Shown here: positions 17,411 through 26,293 of the stretch, piece by piece
Layout of the letters: the number at the start of each line of letters is the position of its first letter
Numbering within the stretch: the first letter of the stretch is position 1
Source: Dyella subtropica
GTDB lineage: Bacteria > Pseudomonadota > Gammaproteobacteria > Xanthomonadales > Rhodanobacteraceae
NCBI RefSeq assembly: GCF_026283965.1
Contig: NZ_JAPDPD010000013.1
Span: forward strand, 62,001 to 126,000
Direction of reading: 5' to 3'
DNA length: 64,000 bases
Position numbers and translations under genes: made by a program
Notes under the pieces: model-generated
Seen by the model: only the letters and a program-made list of their open reading frames with translations
Database searches by the model: none
Told to the model about the DNA's origin: nothing

Positions 17411-18553
17411 ATGAAGACGAAACAGCTCGCCAGACTCATCGTTTGTGCTCTGTTTGCCACATGGATGACAGGGGCTTCGCCGACGGCTTGGGCAAGCGAA
17501 AAGCACGAGCTGACCTGGGGCATCTGCGGCCATCCAAGCAACAACCAGCCGCTGTGGAGTGACCAGGCCGCTCAGTTTGCAACCCTGGAGTTGCGCGGGT
17601 TCAAGACGTATCGCTTCGACATTCCGCTCACCAGCCACACCCCCGAAGCGATCACGATGCTCCAGAAGATGGTCGACCTGGCCAAGGAGCATCACGTTAC
17701 GCTTCACCCCATTCTCTACGTGCCCTTCACCTGGAGCGACCCGACCGACGGCGGCAAATACCCCGAGACGGACGCCGGCCTGGAAGCTCAGGGCTACGAT
17801 CGCGTGTATCCGGTGGCCCTGCAATTTGCCGGCAGCATCCATGACTGGGAATTGCAGAACGAGCTGACTTTGCGCAAGAGCTTCAAGAGTGGCGCAGGGC
17901 TATCCAAAGACGACTACGCGACGCCTGTCGCCAAGCAGTGGGCGGCCGTATTGCGCGGCATGTCCCGAGCCATCCACGATGCCGGCGCCAAGACCGGCGA
18001 ACCCTTGCGCACCGTGGTCAATACCGTTTATGCCGATTTCGGCTTTGTGCCGTTTCTCGAATCGCAAGGCGTAAAGGTCGACAAGCTCGCCTACCACTAC
18101 TACTACGGCGCCGACACCGACCCGTACAAGGTCAGCGTTTCCTCCGGCACGGTCGATCTGTTTGCCGAGCTTAAGAAAATCGGCAAGCCCATCATTGTCA
18201 ATGAGTTCAATGCCGGCGAGATTTATTCGCCAACGCGAAGCATGCCGTATGACGACGCCAAGGCTCTGGTAGGCCTCAAGCGGCATATCGATTACCTCCG
18301 TGAGCAGACCGAGGCGAATATCGAAGGTGTCGAGTTCTACGAGCTCTACGACGAGCCGAGCAAGCGCGGGGTGGAGTCCAACTTCGGCCTGATGAAAGAC
18401 CCCGGCCATCCAAAGACACAGATGTTACTTGCCGCGGCCTACACGTGCGGCGAACTCGGCAAGGACGAGCGGGCCAAGCTCGTGGCGAGCGGGCTTTTCA
18501 CCGAGAAGAGCCTGGCGACACGATTGGCAACGTGTCATGCGGGCAACCCGTAG
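17411..18553 (+). CDS. Secreted clan-A-like glycoside hydrolase (TIM barrel)
   Basis: A 380-residue exported protein: signal peptide 1-29 (ends AWASE), then a single barrel domain. The acid/base candidate is Glu151 in WELQNEL and the nucleophile candidate Glu265 in IIVNEFNAGE, the spacing and NE/NEF contexts of clan GH-A enzymes. YHYYYG at about 229-233 and EFYELYDEP near 313 fit late-strand active-site loops. The exact GH family and substrate are not recognisable. It is a stand-alone gene followed by a hairpin. ATG 17411 follows a GGAG-containing site (CGCCGGAGCCCCGCTC). Confidence 0.75.
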   Translation: MKTKQLARLIVCALFATWMTGASPTAWASEKHELTWGICGHPSNNQPLWSDQAAQFATLELRGFKTYRFDIPLTSHTPEAITMLQKMVDLAKEHHVTLHPILYVPFTWSDPTDGGKYPETDAGLEAQGYDRVYPVALQFAGSIHDWELQNELTLRKSFKSGAGLSKDDYATPVAKQWAAVLRGMSRAIHDAGAKTGEPLRTVVNTVYADFGFVPFLESQGVKVDKLAYHYYYGADTDPYKVSVSSGTVDLFAELKKIGKPIIVNEFNAGEIYSPTRSMPYDDAKALVGLKRHIDYLREQTEANIEGVEFYELYDEPSKRGVESNFGLMKDPGHPKTQMLLAAAYTCGELGKDERAKLVASGLFTEKSLATRLATCHAGNP

Positions 18554-18572
18554 CGGATCCTCTATCGAGACC

Positions 18573-18618
18573 TCAGGGACGGAGGTAGTTGATCGCGTTC
18601 AACCTCCCCCGCCCCTCA
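18573..18618 (+). terminator. Hairpin after the glycosidase gene
   Basis: GGGACGGAGGTAGTTGA and TTCAACCTCCCCCGCCCC arms around a short GC-rich loop. Related to the palindromes at 14928 and 17231, so this hairpin type recurs after genes in this region. Confidence 0.6.
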
Positions 18619-18628
18619 GAGCCTCACC

Positions 18629-18840
18629 CCCTTCCTCAGATTTTCTTCTGACCCACAGGCGCCAGCATCGCCATCAAGCCGCGGGTGATGTTCGACGAGA
18701 ACACGGTTAGATGAACCTCATCGTCGATCACCGCCCGAGCGGATATGCAGGCTCGGGTAGCGGCGAGACTTCGGCACCTTCTCGAACGCCTGTGCGTTGC
18801 GCACCATGTCGGCGTGTGACTTCCGACATGCCCCGATCGC
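18629..18840 (-). pseudogene. Frameshifted fragment of an unidentified gene
   Basis: One frame reads CRKSHADMVRNAQAFEKV then PKSRRYPSLHIRSG. One base later a second frame continues AVIDDEVHLTVFSSNITRGL then MAMLAPVGQKKI and stops. Joined, these make a coherent protein C-terminus of about 68 residues, so a single-base frameshift and 5' truncation are likely. The family is not recognised. Confidence 0.4.
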
Positions 18841-18964
18841 TGCGGGAATGAGGAGATGGGTGGCCCATCCAAGACACCAGGCGGCCTTAGTGCCGGTAGC
18901 ATTTTGAGCTGACCGCTTTTCAAGTCATGATGAACAACATCGCCGCGACCTGAAGGATTCCCCC

Positions 18965-19147
18965 ATGCATACAAAGAACACGATGGACGCCGATCCAAAC
19001 CTGGAGGATGCCAAGGCGCTCATCGACTCGCCAACCGCCATGCAACGCCCAAGGCATAGCGCGTTGGACACGATAGAAACGGCGGCCCTGGATGAAGTCC
19101 AGCACGAAGCCGCGTTGCGGGAATCGGTTCTGCGTTCGCCTCGATAG
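18965..19147 (+). CDS. Small hypothetical protein
   Basis: A 60-residue polar protein with no signal peptide, TM or Cys, preceded by GAAGGA at a good distance from the ATG. It is predicted helical in its second half (ALDTIETAALDEVQHEAAL). No family recognised. It stands alone; a 9-bp-arm hairpin follows at 19184-19220. Confidence 0.4.
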   Translation: MHTKNTMDADPNLEDAKALIDSPTAMQRPRHSALDTIETAALDEVQHEAALRESVLRSPR

Positions 19148-19183
19148 GCAGGCGTGTCACGCGAGCCCCACTCAGGAAGCGGA

Positions 19184-19220
19184 TCAGGTTGGCTCATCGG
19201 ATAGCGCGCAACCAACCTGA
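19184..19220 (+). terminator. Hairpin after the small ORF
   Basis: TCAGGTTGG (19184-19192) and CCAACCTGA (19212-19220) around a 19-base loop. No T-run follows, so terminator function is uncertain. Confidence 0.4.
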
Positions 19221-19274
19221 CCCACTACCTACCGCTCTAAAACAACTTCAAGCGCCCAGGCTCACAGGCCTCAC

Positions 19275-20054
19275 TCAAGGCGCAGTAAACGACTTGCTCG
19301 CAAAACTCAGACGCCGGAACTTGCTGTCGGCCGCGCCGACGGCGATGACGTAAGGATGTCCGCTGACCAGTCTGGCTTCGCTCAGATCGGCGGCACCCTG
19401 GGGGCCCATGACCAGGGTTTGCCACATCGTGGCGTTGCCCTGACCGCTGCTGGCGATGGCGGGATCAAGCACGAATACCAACGTCATCATCGCGCCGCCG
19501 GGCGGCGTCCAGCTGACGCTGTTGCCGCTGAGCGATACCGAGAAATTGCTCGGCGTGTTCTTGCCCACGGCGAACAACTCGAACGTGCCCTTCGGCGCGA
19601 TGAAGTAGCTGATGCAGGATGGGATATCGATGTGCTGCTTGCCGCCGGCCACGGTGAAAGTGCCCGAGTAAGCGCCCTTGGCCGCGGAGTAAGTGCCATC
19701 CACCGAGCCCTTTTGCTGCGTGCCGTCCAGGGTGCCGCTCCAGCTGGCATTCAACGACGCAGCCTTCTTGACGCCGGCGATCGTGCCCACGTTGCTGCTC
19801 TGGCAGCCGACGTAGGTGAAGTACATGCTGCCGGAGAAGCTGCTGTCGGATGCCGGCAGATTCAGATACACCGAGCCCATGGTGGGGTCTTCGGGATTGG
19901 TGATCGGGTCTTCCTGGTAATAGCCCACATAGACGCCACCCGGAGGCGACCCGGCGTTGGGTGTGGCGCCAGCAGCGGGATTGGCTGCCCAGGCGCATAC
20001 GGGCAAGACAGCGCAGAAGACAAGGGCGCGGAGAGAAAGAGAGAGCCGCTTCAT
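19275..20054 (-). CDS. Secreted hypothetical protein
   Basis: A 259-residue exported protein: signal peptide 1-23 (VLPVCAWAAN). The mature part is rich in Gly/Ser/Thr with beta-strand periodicity (SDSSFSGSMYFTYVG, GTIAGVKK, GTFTVAGGKQH), and one Cys pair is plausible (about 84 and 147). There are no catalytic motifs. It follows the 20060 gene on the same strand by 5 bp, so the two are probably one operon and both are exported. No family recognised. Confidence 0.7.
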   Translation of the reverse strand: MKRLSLSLRALVFCAVLPVCAWAANPAAGATPNAGSPPGGVYVGYYQEDPITNPEDPTMGSVYLNLPASDSSFSGSMYFTYVGCQSSNVGTIAGVKKAASLNASWSGTLDGTQQKGSVDGTYSAAKGAYSGTFTVAGGKQHIDIPSCISYFIAPKGTFELFAVGKNTPSNFSVSLSGNSVSWTPPGGAMMTLVFVLDPAIASSGQGNATMWQTLVMGPQGAADLSEARLVSGHPYVIAVGAADSKFRRLSFASKSFTAP

Positions 20055-20059
20055 AGGCG

Positions 20060-20440
20060 TCAGGAACCGAACTTCAGCAAGGGCAGACCGACTTGCTTGC
20101 GGCAGCCGTTGCGCATGGCCTGCTCTTCTTTCACCGTCTCATCCAACGACGACGACTTGCCGCCGCCCTGTACCGACGCCATCGCACGCTCCGCAAACTT
20201 GGCACCGAAACACTTGCAGTATTCGCCCAGCTTGGGGTTCCCCTTCAGATCCGCCTCGCCATAAGGCGCCGGGATACCGGTGGCCTGGTTGGCGCACATA
20301 TCGGCGTACTGCTGCGTAGCCTGCGACGGCACGGTGTCCGCGTGAGCCGGCGACAGCGTCACGGCATTGACGACGACGCCAAGCGCCAAGCTGAGCACGG
20401 CGCCGGACAAAGCCGCCGAAACATTGCGAAGTAACTTCAT
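20060..20440 (-). CDS. Secreted small Cys-containing protein
   Basis: A 126-residue exported protein: signal peptide up to about residue 35 (SPAHADT). The mature chain has four Cys (YADMCANQ, EYCKCFG, NGCRKQ), suggesting two disulfides or a metal/heme-independent fold. An earlier in-frame start at 20458 would add six residues; MKLLRN at 20440 is a better signal-peptide start. First gene of a two-gene exported unit with 19275. No family recognised. Confidence 0.7.
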   Translation of the reverse strand: MKLLRNVSAALSGAVLSLALGVVVNAVTLSPAHADTVPSQATQQYADMCANQATGIPAPYGEADLKGNPKLGEYCKCFGAKFAERAMASVQGGGKSSSLDETVKEEQAMRNGCRKQVGLPLLKFGS

Positions 20441-20670
20441 TGTTTTCCACCTAGTCATGGTTACGAACGTTGAAAACTTGGAACACGCGGATGCCCAGCG
20501 TGCATGGTGACTAGTACGCGCTGTTCCCTAGCTGCGTGGAGCAGACGTGCCAAGCCCTGGCAGCTGGAGGATCGACTCGGTCGATACCATCGCTTGAGAA
20601 TTGTCGCAGGAAAACGCCACAGCGCGGAGACCATCCGTTGACTCATTCGTGGACGGGTGGCGACGCTTAC

Positions 20671-21330
20671 TTAGGAACGACTGGCGATCGAATCGATGAA
20701 TTGATCGAAGACAGCCAGGCTGTTCTCAAGTGCGGCCTCCTCGTCCAGCTCCCAGCTCGGGAACTGCCCGTCGACATACATGCGGGCAAGTCCGTAGACC
20801 AGCGCGCGGCTGCCGATCTGATAGCGCATGACATCACCCGGGCGCAGCAGGCCCTGCGCCTGCGCCTGCTCCAACAAGGCGGTGACCCGAGCACGAATGG
20901 CGTCGTTGCGACTGCGCAACGATGAGGTCTCGAAATCGATGACCGCGCGGTTGGAGATCACTTGAAAATGCGTCGGGTTGGCTATGGCCCAGCGCAGGAA
21001 GGCGTGGCCGATGGCGCGAAACTGCAAAAGAGGGTTGGAGCCAGCCTCCTGCGCCAGGCCGCGCTCGACTTCTGCCGTCAGGCGCGTCATCGCCTCTTCG
21101 GCTACGGCGGTCAGCAAGGCCGTGCGGTTGGCGAAATGCCGGAACGGCGCGGCGGGAGATACGCCTGCCGCTCTCGCCACCTCACGTACGGTGATGTTCT
21201 CCAGCCCACCGGCTTCGATCAGCTGCACCGCCGTTTCGATCAGCGTTTGCTGCAGGTTGCCGTGGTGATAAGGCCGCTGCGGAGCCGACTTTCCGCGAGC
21301 TTTGCGTTGGCGCGTTGGAGGGGATGGCAT
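20671..21330 (-). CDS. TetR family regulator with WHG domain
   Basis: A 219-residue regulator. The N-terminal helix-turn-helix spans about residues 22-68 (AVQLIEAGGLENITVREVAR, AAGVSPAAPFRHF); the C-terminal part, with MTRLTAEVERGL and FRAIGHAFLRWAIANPTHFQVI, resembles the TetR_C_33/WHG type. The start at 21330 (MPSPPTRQRK) is preferred over 21399, because the latter would place the operator inside the gene. Divergent from the DUF6130 gene, with an 8-bp-arm palindrome between them. Confidence 0.9.
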   Translation of the reverse strand: MPSPPTRQRKARGKSAPQRPYHHGNLQQTLIETAVQLIEAGGLENITVREVARAAGVSPAAPFRHFANRTALLTAVAEEAMTRLTAEVERGLAQEAGSNPLLQFRAIGHAFLRWAIANPTHFQVISNRAVIDFETSSLRSRNDAIRARVTALLEQAQAQGLLRPGDVMRYQIGSRALVYGLARMYVDGQFPSWELDEEAALENSLAVFDQFIDSIASRS

Positions 21331-21387
21331 ACGCCATTCTAGCAATCCGTAGCGGCGCGGAGGTTCGACTTGACGGCCTTCAGAGGC

Positions 21388-21410
21388 CAATGTAATCATC
21401 GCTTACATTG
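21388..21410. promoter_or_regulatory. Inverted-repeat operator between TetR and DUF6130 genes
   Basis: CAATGTAA and TTACATTG arms with a 7-base spacer. It lies 58 bp before the TetR start and 28 bp before the DUF6130 GTG, so binding would block the DUF6130 promoter. Confidence 0.7.
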
Positions 21411-21437
21411 ACTCGTCCATCCCATGAGGAACATGTC

Positions 21438-21872
21438 GTGCTGAAAACAAGTCGCTCGTCCATCGCCTTTGCTTTCCTCTTGTTTGCGTCGGTACCCGCC
21501 GTGTTTGCACAAGAACATGCCATGCCGGCAACGGCAGCTGCTGCTGCCATGGAAGCACCCGCAACACTGACGGTAGAACCTGCAATAGCTGGCCCTTTGG
21601 CGAAGGGCCTCGCGGTGATTCCATTCCATGCGACCCACGTAAAAATCATGCCTGTCTATGGCCAGGCAGCACTTGGTGTGCAGCCGCGCCTCGGGCATTT
21701 GCATGTAAGCGTCGATGGAAGCGCATGGCATTGGCTGCAAGCCAGCGATGAACCCGTGGTCATACAGGGACTGCCAGCCGGCAGGCATAGCGTCCGGCTG
21801 GAACTGGCCGATGCCAACCACCGCGAGCTTGACGTTAAAACGGTGGAGTTCGAGATTCCCAAGCAGCCTTGA
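21438..21872 (+). CDS. DUF6130 family periplasmic protein
   Basis: A 144-residue exported protein starting at GTG 21438, chosen because GAGGA sits 7 bases before it. Signal peptide to about residue 23 (SVPAVFAQ). The mature domain has the family's VKIMPVYGQAALG, PRLGHLHVSVDGSAWHWLQA and QGLPAGRHSVRLELADANHR, a beta-sandwich with conserved His residues (possibly metal-binding). Its role is not established in the family. Divergent TetR and an operator suggest ligand-induced expression. Confidence 0.8.
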   Translation: MLKTSRSSIAFAFLLFASVPAVFAQEHAMPATAAAAAMEAPATLTVEPAIAGPLAKGLAVIPFHATHVKIMPVYGQAALGVQPRLGHLHVSVDGSAWHWLQASDEPVVIQGLPAGRHSVRLELADANHRELDVKTVEFEIPKQP

Positions 21873-22032
21873 GCAACTCGTGCAGTGGATAGGGCGGCGC
21901 CACGGTTGTCCTGGCGCCGCACACCGCACCTGCCGTCGACAACTTTGACCGCAAGAAACGGATGTCGCCTACCCGAGCGATCTGTGATTTTCGCCTTCCA
22001 CTCAAAGCCAGTCGAACGGAAGGTTCAAACAC

Positions 22033-22797
22033 ATGGGACAGCTGTCGAAGAAAGTAGCCATCGTCACCGGCGCAAGCTCGGGAATTGGATACGAAGCGGC
22101 CAAACTATTCGCTAAAGAAGGCGCAAAAGTCGTCGTGGCTGCGCGTCGTCAGCACGAGCTCGATGCGCTGGTTGCCGAGATCGAGCGTGAAGGCGGCGAA
22201 GCGGTGGCCATCGCCGGTGACGTAAGAGATGAGCAGCTGGCCCGTGCCTTGGTGGAGACCGCGGTCAGCCGGTTTGGCGGCCTGGATATCGCTTTCAACA
22301 ATGTCGGTTCGACCGGCGATGCCGTACCGGTGCCTGATATTTCAGTGGATGCCTGGCGCGAGACGCTCGACATCAACCTGACCAGCGCATTTCTCGGCGC
22401 GAAGTATCAAATCCCGGCCATGGCGGAGCGAGGTGGCGGCTCCATCATTTTTACCTCCACCTTTGTCGGCCACACCGTGGGCTTCCCCGGCATGGGGGCG
22501 TATGCGGCGAGCAAAGCCGGCTTGATCGGCCTCACCCAAGTGATTGCCGCAGAATTCGGCGCCAAGGGCATCCGCGCCAACGCCCTTCTGCCCGGTGGCA
22601 CCGACACACCCATGGGCCGTGCCACCGTCAATACACCCGAGGCGCGCGCCTTCGTCGAAGGCTTGCACGCACTGAAGCGTCTTGCGCTACCCGAGGAGAT
22701 TGCGCGATCGGCGCTCTACCTCGCTTCCGATGCCTCCAGTTTCACGACGGGGTCGGCGCTCATGGTGGATGGCGGGGTGTCCATCACTCGGACGTGA
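22033..22797 (+). CDS. SDR family oxidoreductase
   Basis: A 254-residue classical short-chain dehydrogenase: nucleotide-binding TGASSGIG at about residues 13-20, the NNVGS motif at about 90, catalytic Ser in IFTSTF, and YAASK (Tyr/Lys catalytic). The C-terminus has the usual PGGTDTPM and MVDGGVSITRT. VAARRQ after beta-2 suggests NADP(H) preference. Substrate unknown. It stands alone downstream of the DUF6130 gene (160 bp gap). Confidence 0.9.
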   Translation: MGQLSKKVAIVTGASSGIGYEAAKLFAKEGAKVVVAARRQHELDALVAEIEREGGEAVAIAGDVRDEQLARALVETAVSRFGGLDIAFNNVGSTGDAVPVPDISVDAWRETLDINLTSAFLGAKYQIPAMAERGGGSIIFTSTFVGHTVGFPGMGAYAASKAGLIGLTQVIAAEFGAKGIRANALLPGGTDTPMGRATVNTPEARAFVEGLHALKRLALPEEIARSALYLASDASSFTTGSALMVDGGVSITRT

Positions 22798-22961
22798 GAG
22801 CGTAGCGAGCTCGGGCATCTCGATCCCTCTATGCATCAAACCGTAGATGGCTGACTCGTAGACAGGAAAGGCCCGGATATAACGGTTGCGATCAAGACTT
22901 CGCCAGGAGCTGGAGCGCCATCCATGGCGCAGCGTAGGTCCAGGCACCCACAACCATCGGC

Positions 22962-23720
22962 TCAGGCGCCGCCAAAGATCGCAACCGCCTGCTCGTTGAA
23001 GCCATTGACGAGGTCGTGCTCGCCCGGGCCAACATTGGCACGGAACATCTTGGCGGCCTCGACCACGATCTCGTCCGCATCCGTGCCAAGGATCGTCATC
23101 GCTTCAGCAATGAACTGATCGAGCGGCATGGCTTGCTCGGCCTCCTGGCTGTTCATGAGTTCGGTGCGTACCCAGGGCGGCGCGATCTCAATCACGCGAA
23201 CACCCGTATGCCGGAGCATGAAGCGCTGCGACAGGATGTAGGAGTGAAGCGCTGCCTTGGTCGATGAATAGATGCCGGTGACGGCCATCGGCACGAAGGC
23301 AAGCGCGGAAGTCGTGTACGCCACGACCGCGTTGTCCTTGCTCTTCAAGTGCTCGATCAGCGCCGATGTCATGCGGATCGGCCCCATCAAATTTGTCGAG
23401 ATGGTCGAGGTCAGCAGAGCGTCGTCGATCTTCCCGGCAACGGTATCGGCTTGCATGATGCCGGCATTGTTGATGAGGACATTGAGTTCGGGATGATCGA
23501 CGATCAATGTCGCGGCCACGCGATCGATGCTGGCCGGATCGGCGATGTCGAGCTCAACCGCTTCCATACCGGGATTGGCTGCGATCACGTCGTTGAGATG
23601 ACTGCGCCGCCGGCCGGCGATAATGACCTTGTTGCCCAGCTTGTGCAGCGCTTCGGCGAAGCCGCGACCGATGCCCGAGCCACCGCCGGTAATAAGGATC
23701 GTGTTGCCTGTGAGTTTCAT
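22962..23720 (-). CDS. SDR family oxidoreductase (DltE-like)
   Basis: A 252-residue short-chain dehydrogenase: TGGGSGIG nucleotide motif, NNAGIM, catalytic YSSTK. The ending (PGEHDLVNGFNEQAVAIFG) is like the DltE/YciK-type branch rather than the enoyl reductase branch. It lies 21 bp after the NTF2-like gene in the same direction and is thus the second gene of that operon, probably controlled by the TetR at 24371. Substrate unknown. Confidence 0.88.
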   Translation of the reverse strand: MKLTGNTILITGGGSGIGRGFAEALHKLGNKVIIAGRRRSHLNDVIAANPGMEAVELDIADPASIDRVAATLIVDHPELNVLINNAGIMQADTVAGKIDDALLTSTISTNLMGPIRMTSALIEHLKSKDNAVVAYTTSALAFVPMAVTGIYSSTKAALHSYILSQRFMLRHTGVRVIEIAPPWVRTELMNSQEAEQAMPLDQFIAEAMTILGTDADEIVVEAAKMFRANVGPGEHDLVNGFNEQAVAIFGGA

Positions 23721-23741
23721 GAGCGTTCTCCGTAGATGAGA

Positions 23742-24143
23742 TCAGGCGGGAAAGCGATTGCCGAACATCGGCAATCCACTCTTGGATTCGGCTTGCGTTG
23801 CTTCGTCTTGCAGCACATCCCAGTGCTCGGCGAGCTTGCCGTTTTCGATGCGCACGACGTCCGTGGCGATCCACGCCGCCGGACGGCCGATACCGGAAAA
23901 ACGTCCATGCACGATGACGTAATCGCCCTCGGCCAGGATCAGTCCATGCTCGTAACGCAAGGTGCTGGGGATGCTGCGGATCAGATTGAACAGGCCTTCG
24001 CGGCCCGGCTCGATATGCGCGCTGTGCTGGATGTACTTGTCGGACCAGAAGTGCTCGGCGGCTTCGTAGTCGCGCTTGTTGAACAGCGTGTCGAATGCCT
24101 CGAGGACAAGGGCCTTGTTCTGTTCGGATGAGGTCTTTGACAT
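23742..24143 (-). CDS. NTF2-like/SnoaL-like protein
   Basis: A 133-residue protein with the SnoaL-type cone fold (SEQNKALVLEAFDTLFNKRD, AAEHFWSDKYIQHSAHIEPG, HWDVLQD). Members are small ketosteroid-isomerase-like proteins or polyketide cyclases; the His in QHSAH and HWD are typical pocket residues. First gene of an operon with the SDR at 22962. Its promoter faces the TetR gene across two palindromic operators. Confidence 0.85.
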   Translation of the reverse strand: MSKTSSEQNKALVLEAFDTLFNKRDYEAAEHFWSDKYIQHSAHIEPGREGLFNLIRSIPSTLRYEHGLILAEGDYVIVHGRFSGIGRPAAWIATDVVRIENGKLAEHWDVLQDEATQAESKSGLPMFGNRFPA

Positions 24144-24252
24144 GGTCGTTCCCTCTTCGATGGTTGGTAGTTCAGGTGGCAGTGCGCCCAGCGCGGATTT
24201 ATCGATGTTGCTCTAAGCACTGTGGTTAGCGGCTGGCATGAGGCTGAAATCA

Positions 24253-24324
24253 CAATGGTGATCACCATTGATGAAGGGTATGATGATGCCGCTTTCGGGT
24301 GATTGTCAATGGTGATCACCATTG
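24253..24324. promoter_or_regulatory. Two identical 18-bp palindromic operators
   Basis: CAATGGTGATCACCATTG occurs twice, at 24253-24270 and 24307-24324, centres 54 bp apart (about five helical turns). They sit between the NTF2-like/SDR operon (start 24143) and the TetR gene (start 24371), so the TetR protein likely binds both sites cooperatively and controls both directions. Confidence 0.85.
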
Positions 24325-24370
24325 TAATTTCAGGCAAGCCATGACCGGGTTGCCAGACAGGAGTGGCCAC

Positions 24371-24979
24371 ATGGGCGTTTCAAAGCAGCAAGCTGTTGAA
24401 AACAAACGATCTATTGTCGCCGCCGCGGAAAAGCTCTTCCGCGAGCGCGGCGTGGCGGCGGTGGGTTTGACCGAGCTGACCAAGGCTGCGGGCTTCACCC
24501 AAGGCGGCTTCTACAACCACTTCAAATCGAAGGACGCCTTGGTCGCTGCCGTCATGGAGAAGGCGATGGAAGATGGCGCGGCCCAGCTCGTCGCCGGCAT
24601 CCAGGCGTCGAAGGCCGCCGCGGCCGATCCCATGAAGCGGCACATCGAGTGGTACTTGTCCCCGGATCACCTCGCCAACATCGAAGCGGGTTGTCCGTTG
24701 ACGGCGTTCGCCGGCGATGTGCGGCGACTCGGCAAGGAAGCGCGACAGTCCTATGCGCGCGGACTGACATGGAATGTCGATCAGCTAGCGGGCGTGATCG
24801 ACGGCGAGAACCCACAAGAGAGAAGAAAAAAGGCCATCGCTCTATTCAGCCAGATGGTTGGCTCGCTGATGCTTTCGCGCGCTGTCGTCGAGGTTGATCC
24901 TGACCTCGCCGAGGAAATACTGAAGGATGGACGTCAGCAGTTGCTGCAAGCCATCGAGGGATGCACTCCGGGTATTTGA
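24371..24979 (+). CDS. TetR/AcrR family regulator
   Basis: A 202-residue regulator. The N-terminal HTH spans residues 12-58 (AAEKLFRERGVAAVGLTELT, then KAAGFTQGGFYNHFKSKDAL). The C-terminal domain CPLTAFAGDVRRLGKEARQ is of the TetR_C_16/YxaF type, often sensing electrophiles or quinone-like compounds. ATG 24371 is chosen because an upstream in-frame ATG (24299) would put the second operator inside the gene. Probable repressor of itself and the divergent operon. Confidence 0.92.
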   Translation: MGVSKQQAVENKRSIVAAAEKLFRERGVAAVGLTELTKAAGFTQGGFYNHFKSKDALVAAVMEKAMEDGAAQLVAGIQASKAAAADPMKRHIEWYLSPDHLANIEAGCPLTAFAGDVRRLGKEARQSYARGLTWNVDQLAGVIDGENPQERRKKAIALFSQMVGSLMLSRAVVEVDPDLAEEILKDGRQQLLQAIEGCTPGI

Positions 24980-25122
24980 GATTTCTGTTCGCTAACCACC
25001 TGGTGCGCTCAGAGCCTGGTCAAAATCTCTACGCCGGAACATGGGGGGGCAGGAGCTGTGGGGTGTCTTTTGTGTTCGCGTTCTCCAGGTCGCGATAACG
25101 CAAACATCGAAGCGGCAACGCC

Positions 25123-25152
25123 ACTGGACCCCGGCCTGCGCCGGGGTGACGA
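25123..25152. repeat. REP-like palindrome
   Basis: ACTGGACCCCGGCCTGCG followed by CCGGGGTGACGA: the CCCCGG/CCGGGG stem with TCGTCA..CCAGT flanks, a common proteobacterial intergenic repeat. Further copies at 48138-48167, 53702-53734, 54066-54153 and 56748-56774. The rest of the 24980-25309 gap holds no gene. Confidence 0.7.
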
Positions 25153-25309
25153 CAGTGAGAGGTTGTCGCGAGCGCCGCCAGAGAATGCGCCATCTGGGCA
25201 TGCGCGTTAAGAGGACGTCCCATAGGCGAAGCCTGGGCAATTTTTTGCAGAAGCGGGCGCGCCCTCGTGGTTTGACGAGTGCGCTTCGCTCGTTCGGAGC
25301 GTTAGGTTT

Positions 25310-26213
25310 TCAGACGGTTACTGGGATCGCAAAGTTAGCTTTGGCCCATGCCGCAAACGTCGTCGGCTGCTGGCCGGCGACTCTGTTGGCGAGCGCGATC
25401 GCGTCGCGCGAATCCGAGCCGAGATAGGTGTGCGCTTCGAAGTAGGCGAGCATCGCCGCGACGTCCTCGGCGCCTGGGAACCAGCCCGCAAAAACCTCGC
25501 GCGGGACTCGCTGGAACGAGAACTCGTTTCCTTGGCGATTCAGGGTGGCGATGACCTCGCTGAAGCTCAAGAAGTCGCCGACCAGCGGCAAATGGTCACC
25601 GTGCCCGGCGAGTTCCGGCTGCGCGAACGCTCCAGCCACGATGCGGCCGAGTTCAGTGATGTCGCCCATGTGGATGACTCGCCGCTCGGGATCAAGCGGC
25701 AGCGCCCAACCCGCGGTGCCGTCCGCTTGTTTCTGCGGGGCCATGGCGCCGAGCAGGTTTTGGTAATAGAACGGAGCAATGACAAACGTGTGGTAGGCAA
25801 ATCCGGCTTCGCTCACGAGACGTTCGACCTTCGCTTTGTCCGTGAAATGCGGAACGTTGATCTTGCCGTGGCTGATCGTCTCCACGTTCGGGAGCGTCGA
25901 CCAGATCAGGTGTTGCACGCCGGCGTCTTTCGCCGCGTTGACGGCGGCGAGTGCCTGCTTGGGCTCATCCGCACCGGCTTCCCAGGCATTGGTCACCAGG
26001 AAAACGCCGTGCGCTCCGGCAAACGCGGCTTTAAGTGTTTCCGGGCGATTGAAATCCGCCAGAACGACTTCGTCGCCCAGCTTCGGATGCTTGGCCGGAT
26101 CGCGCGTCAACGCGCACTTTGAATTGACCACTCGCCTGCAGCGCGCGCACAACAGCGCCGCCTTGCTGACCGGTTGCGCCGACGACGGCGATGAGCTTCT
26201 GGGTGTTCGACAT
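25310..26213 (-). pseudogene. NmrA-like NAD(P)-binding protein, frameshifted
   Basis: Two frames together make one NmrA/azoreductase-like protein of about 300 residues. The first (from ATG 26213) holds MSNTQKLIAVVGATGQQGGA and VVRALQASGQFKVR. The second takes over at ALTRDPAKHPKLGDEVVLAD and runs to 25310. The switch falls in a GTGCGCGTTG run near 26115, where the family would need two more bases, so loss of a CG dinucleotide by slippage is likely. A sequencing error would also explain it. Intact members bind NAD(P)H through GATGxxG and act as redox sensors or reductases. Downstream of YceI on the same strand. Confidence 0.8.
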
Positions 26214-26293
26214 GATTGTTCTCCAATGGGTGTTTTTTGGGCGGTGCTACTTCACGCAGGTAGCCGTTTCATGAGTCTTATCTCTGAACGGAC

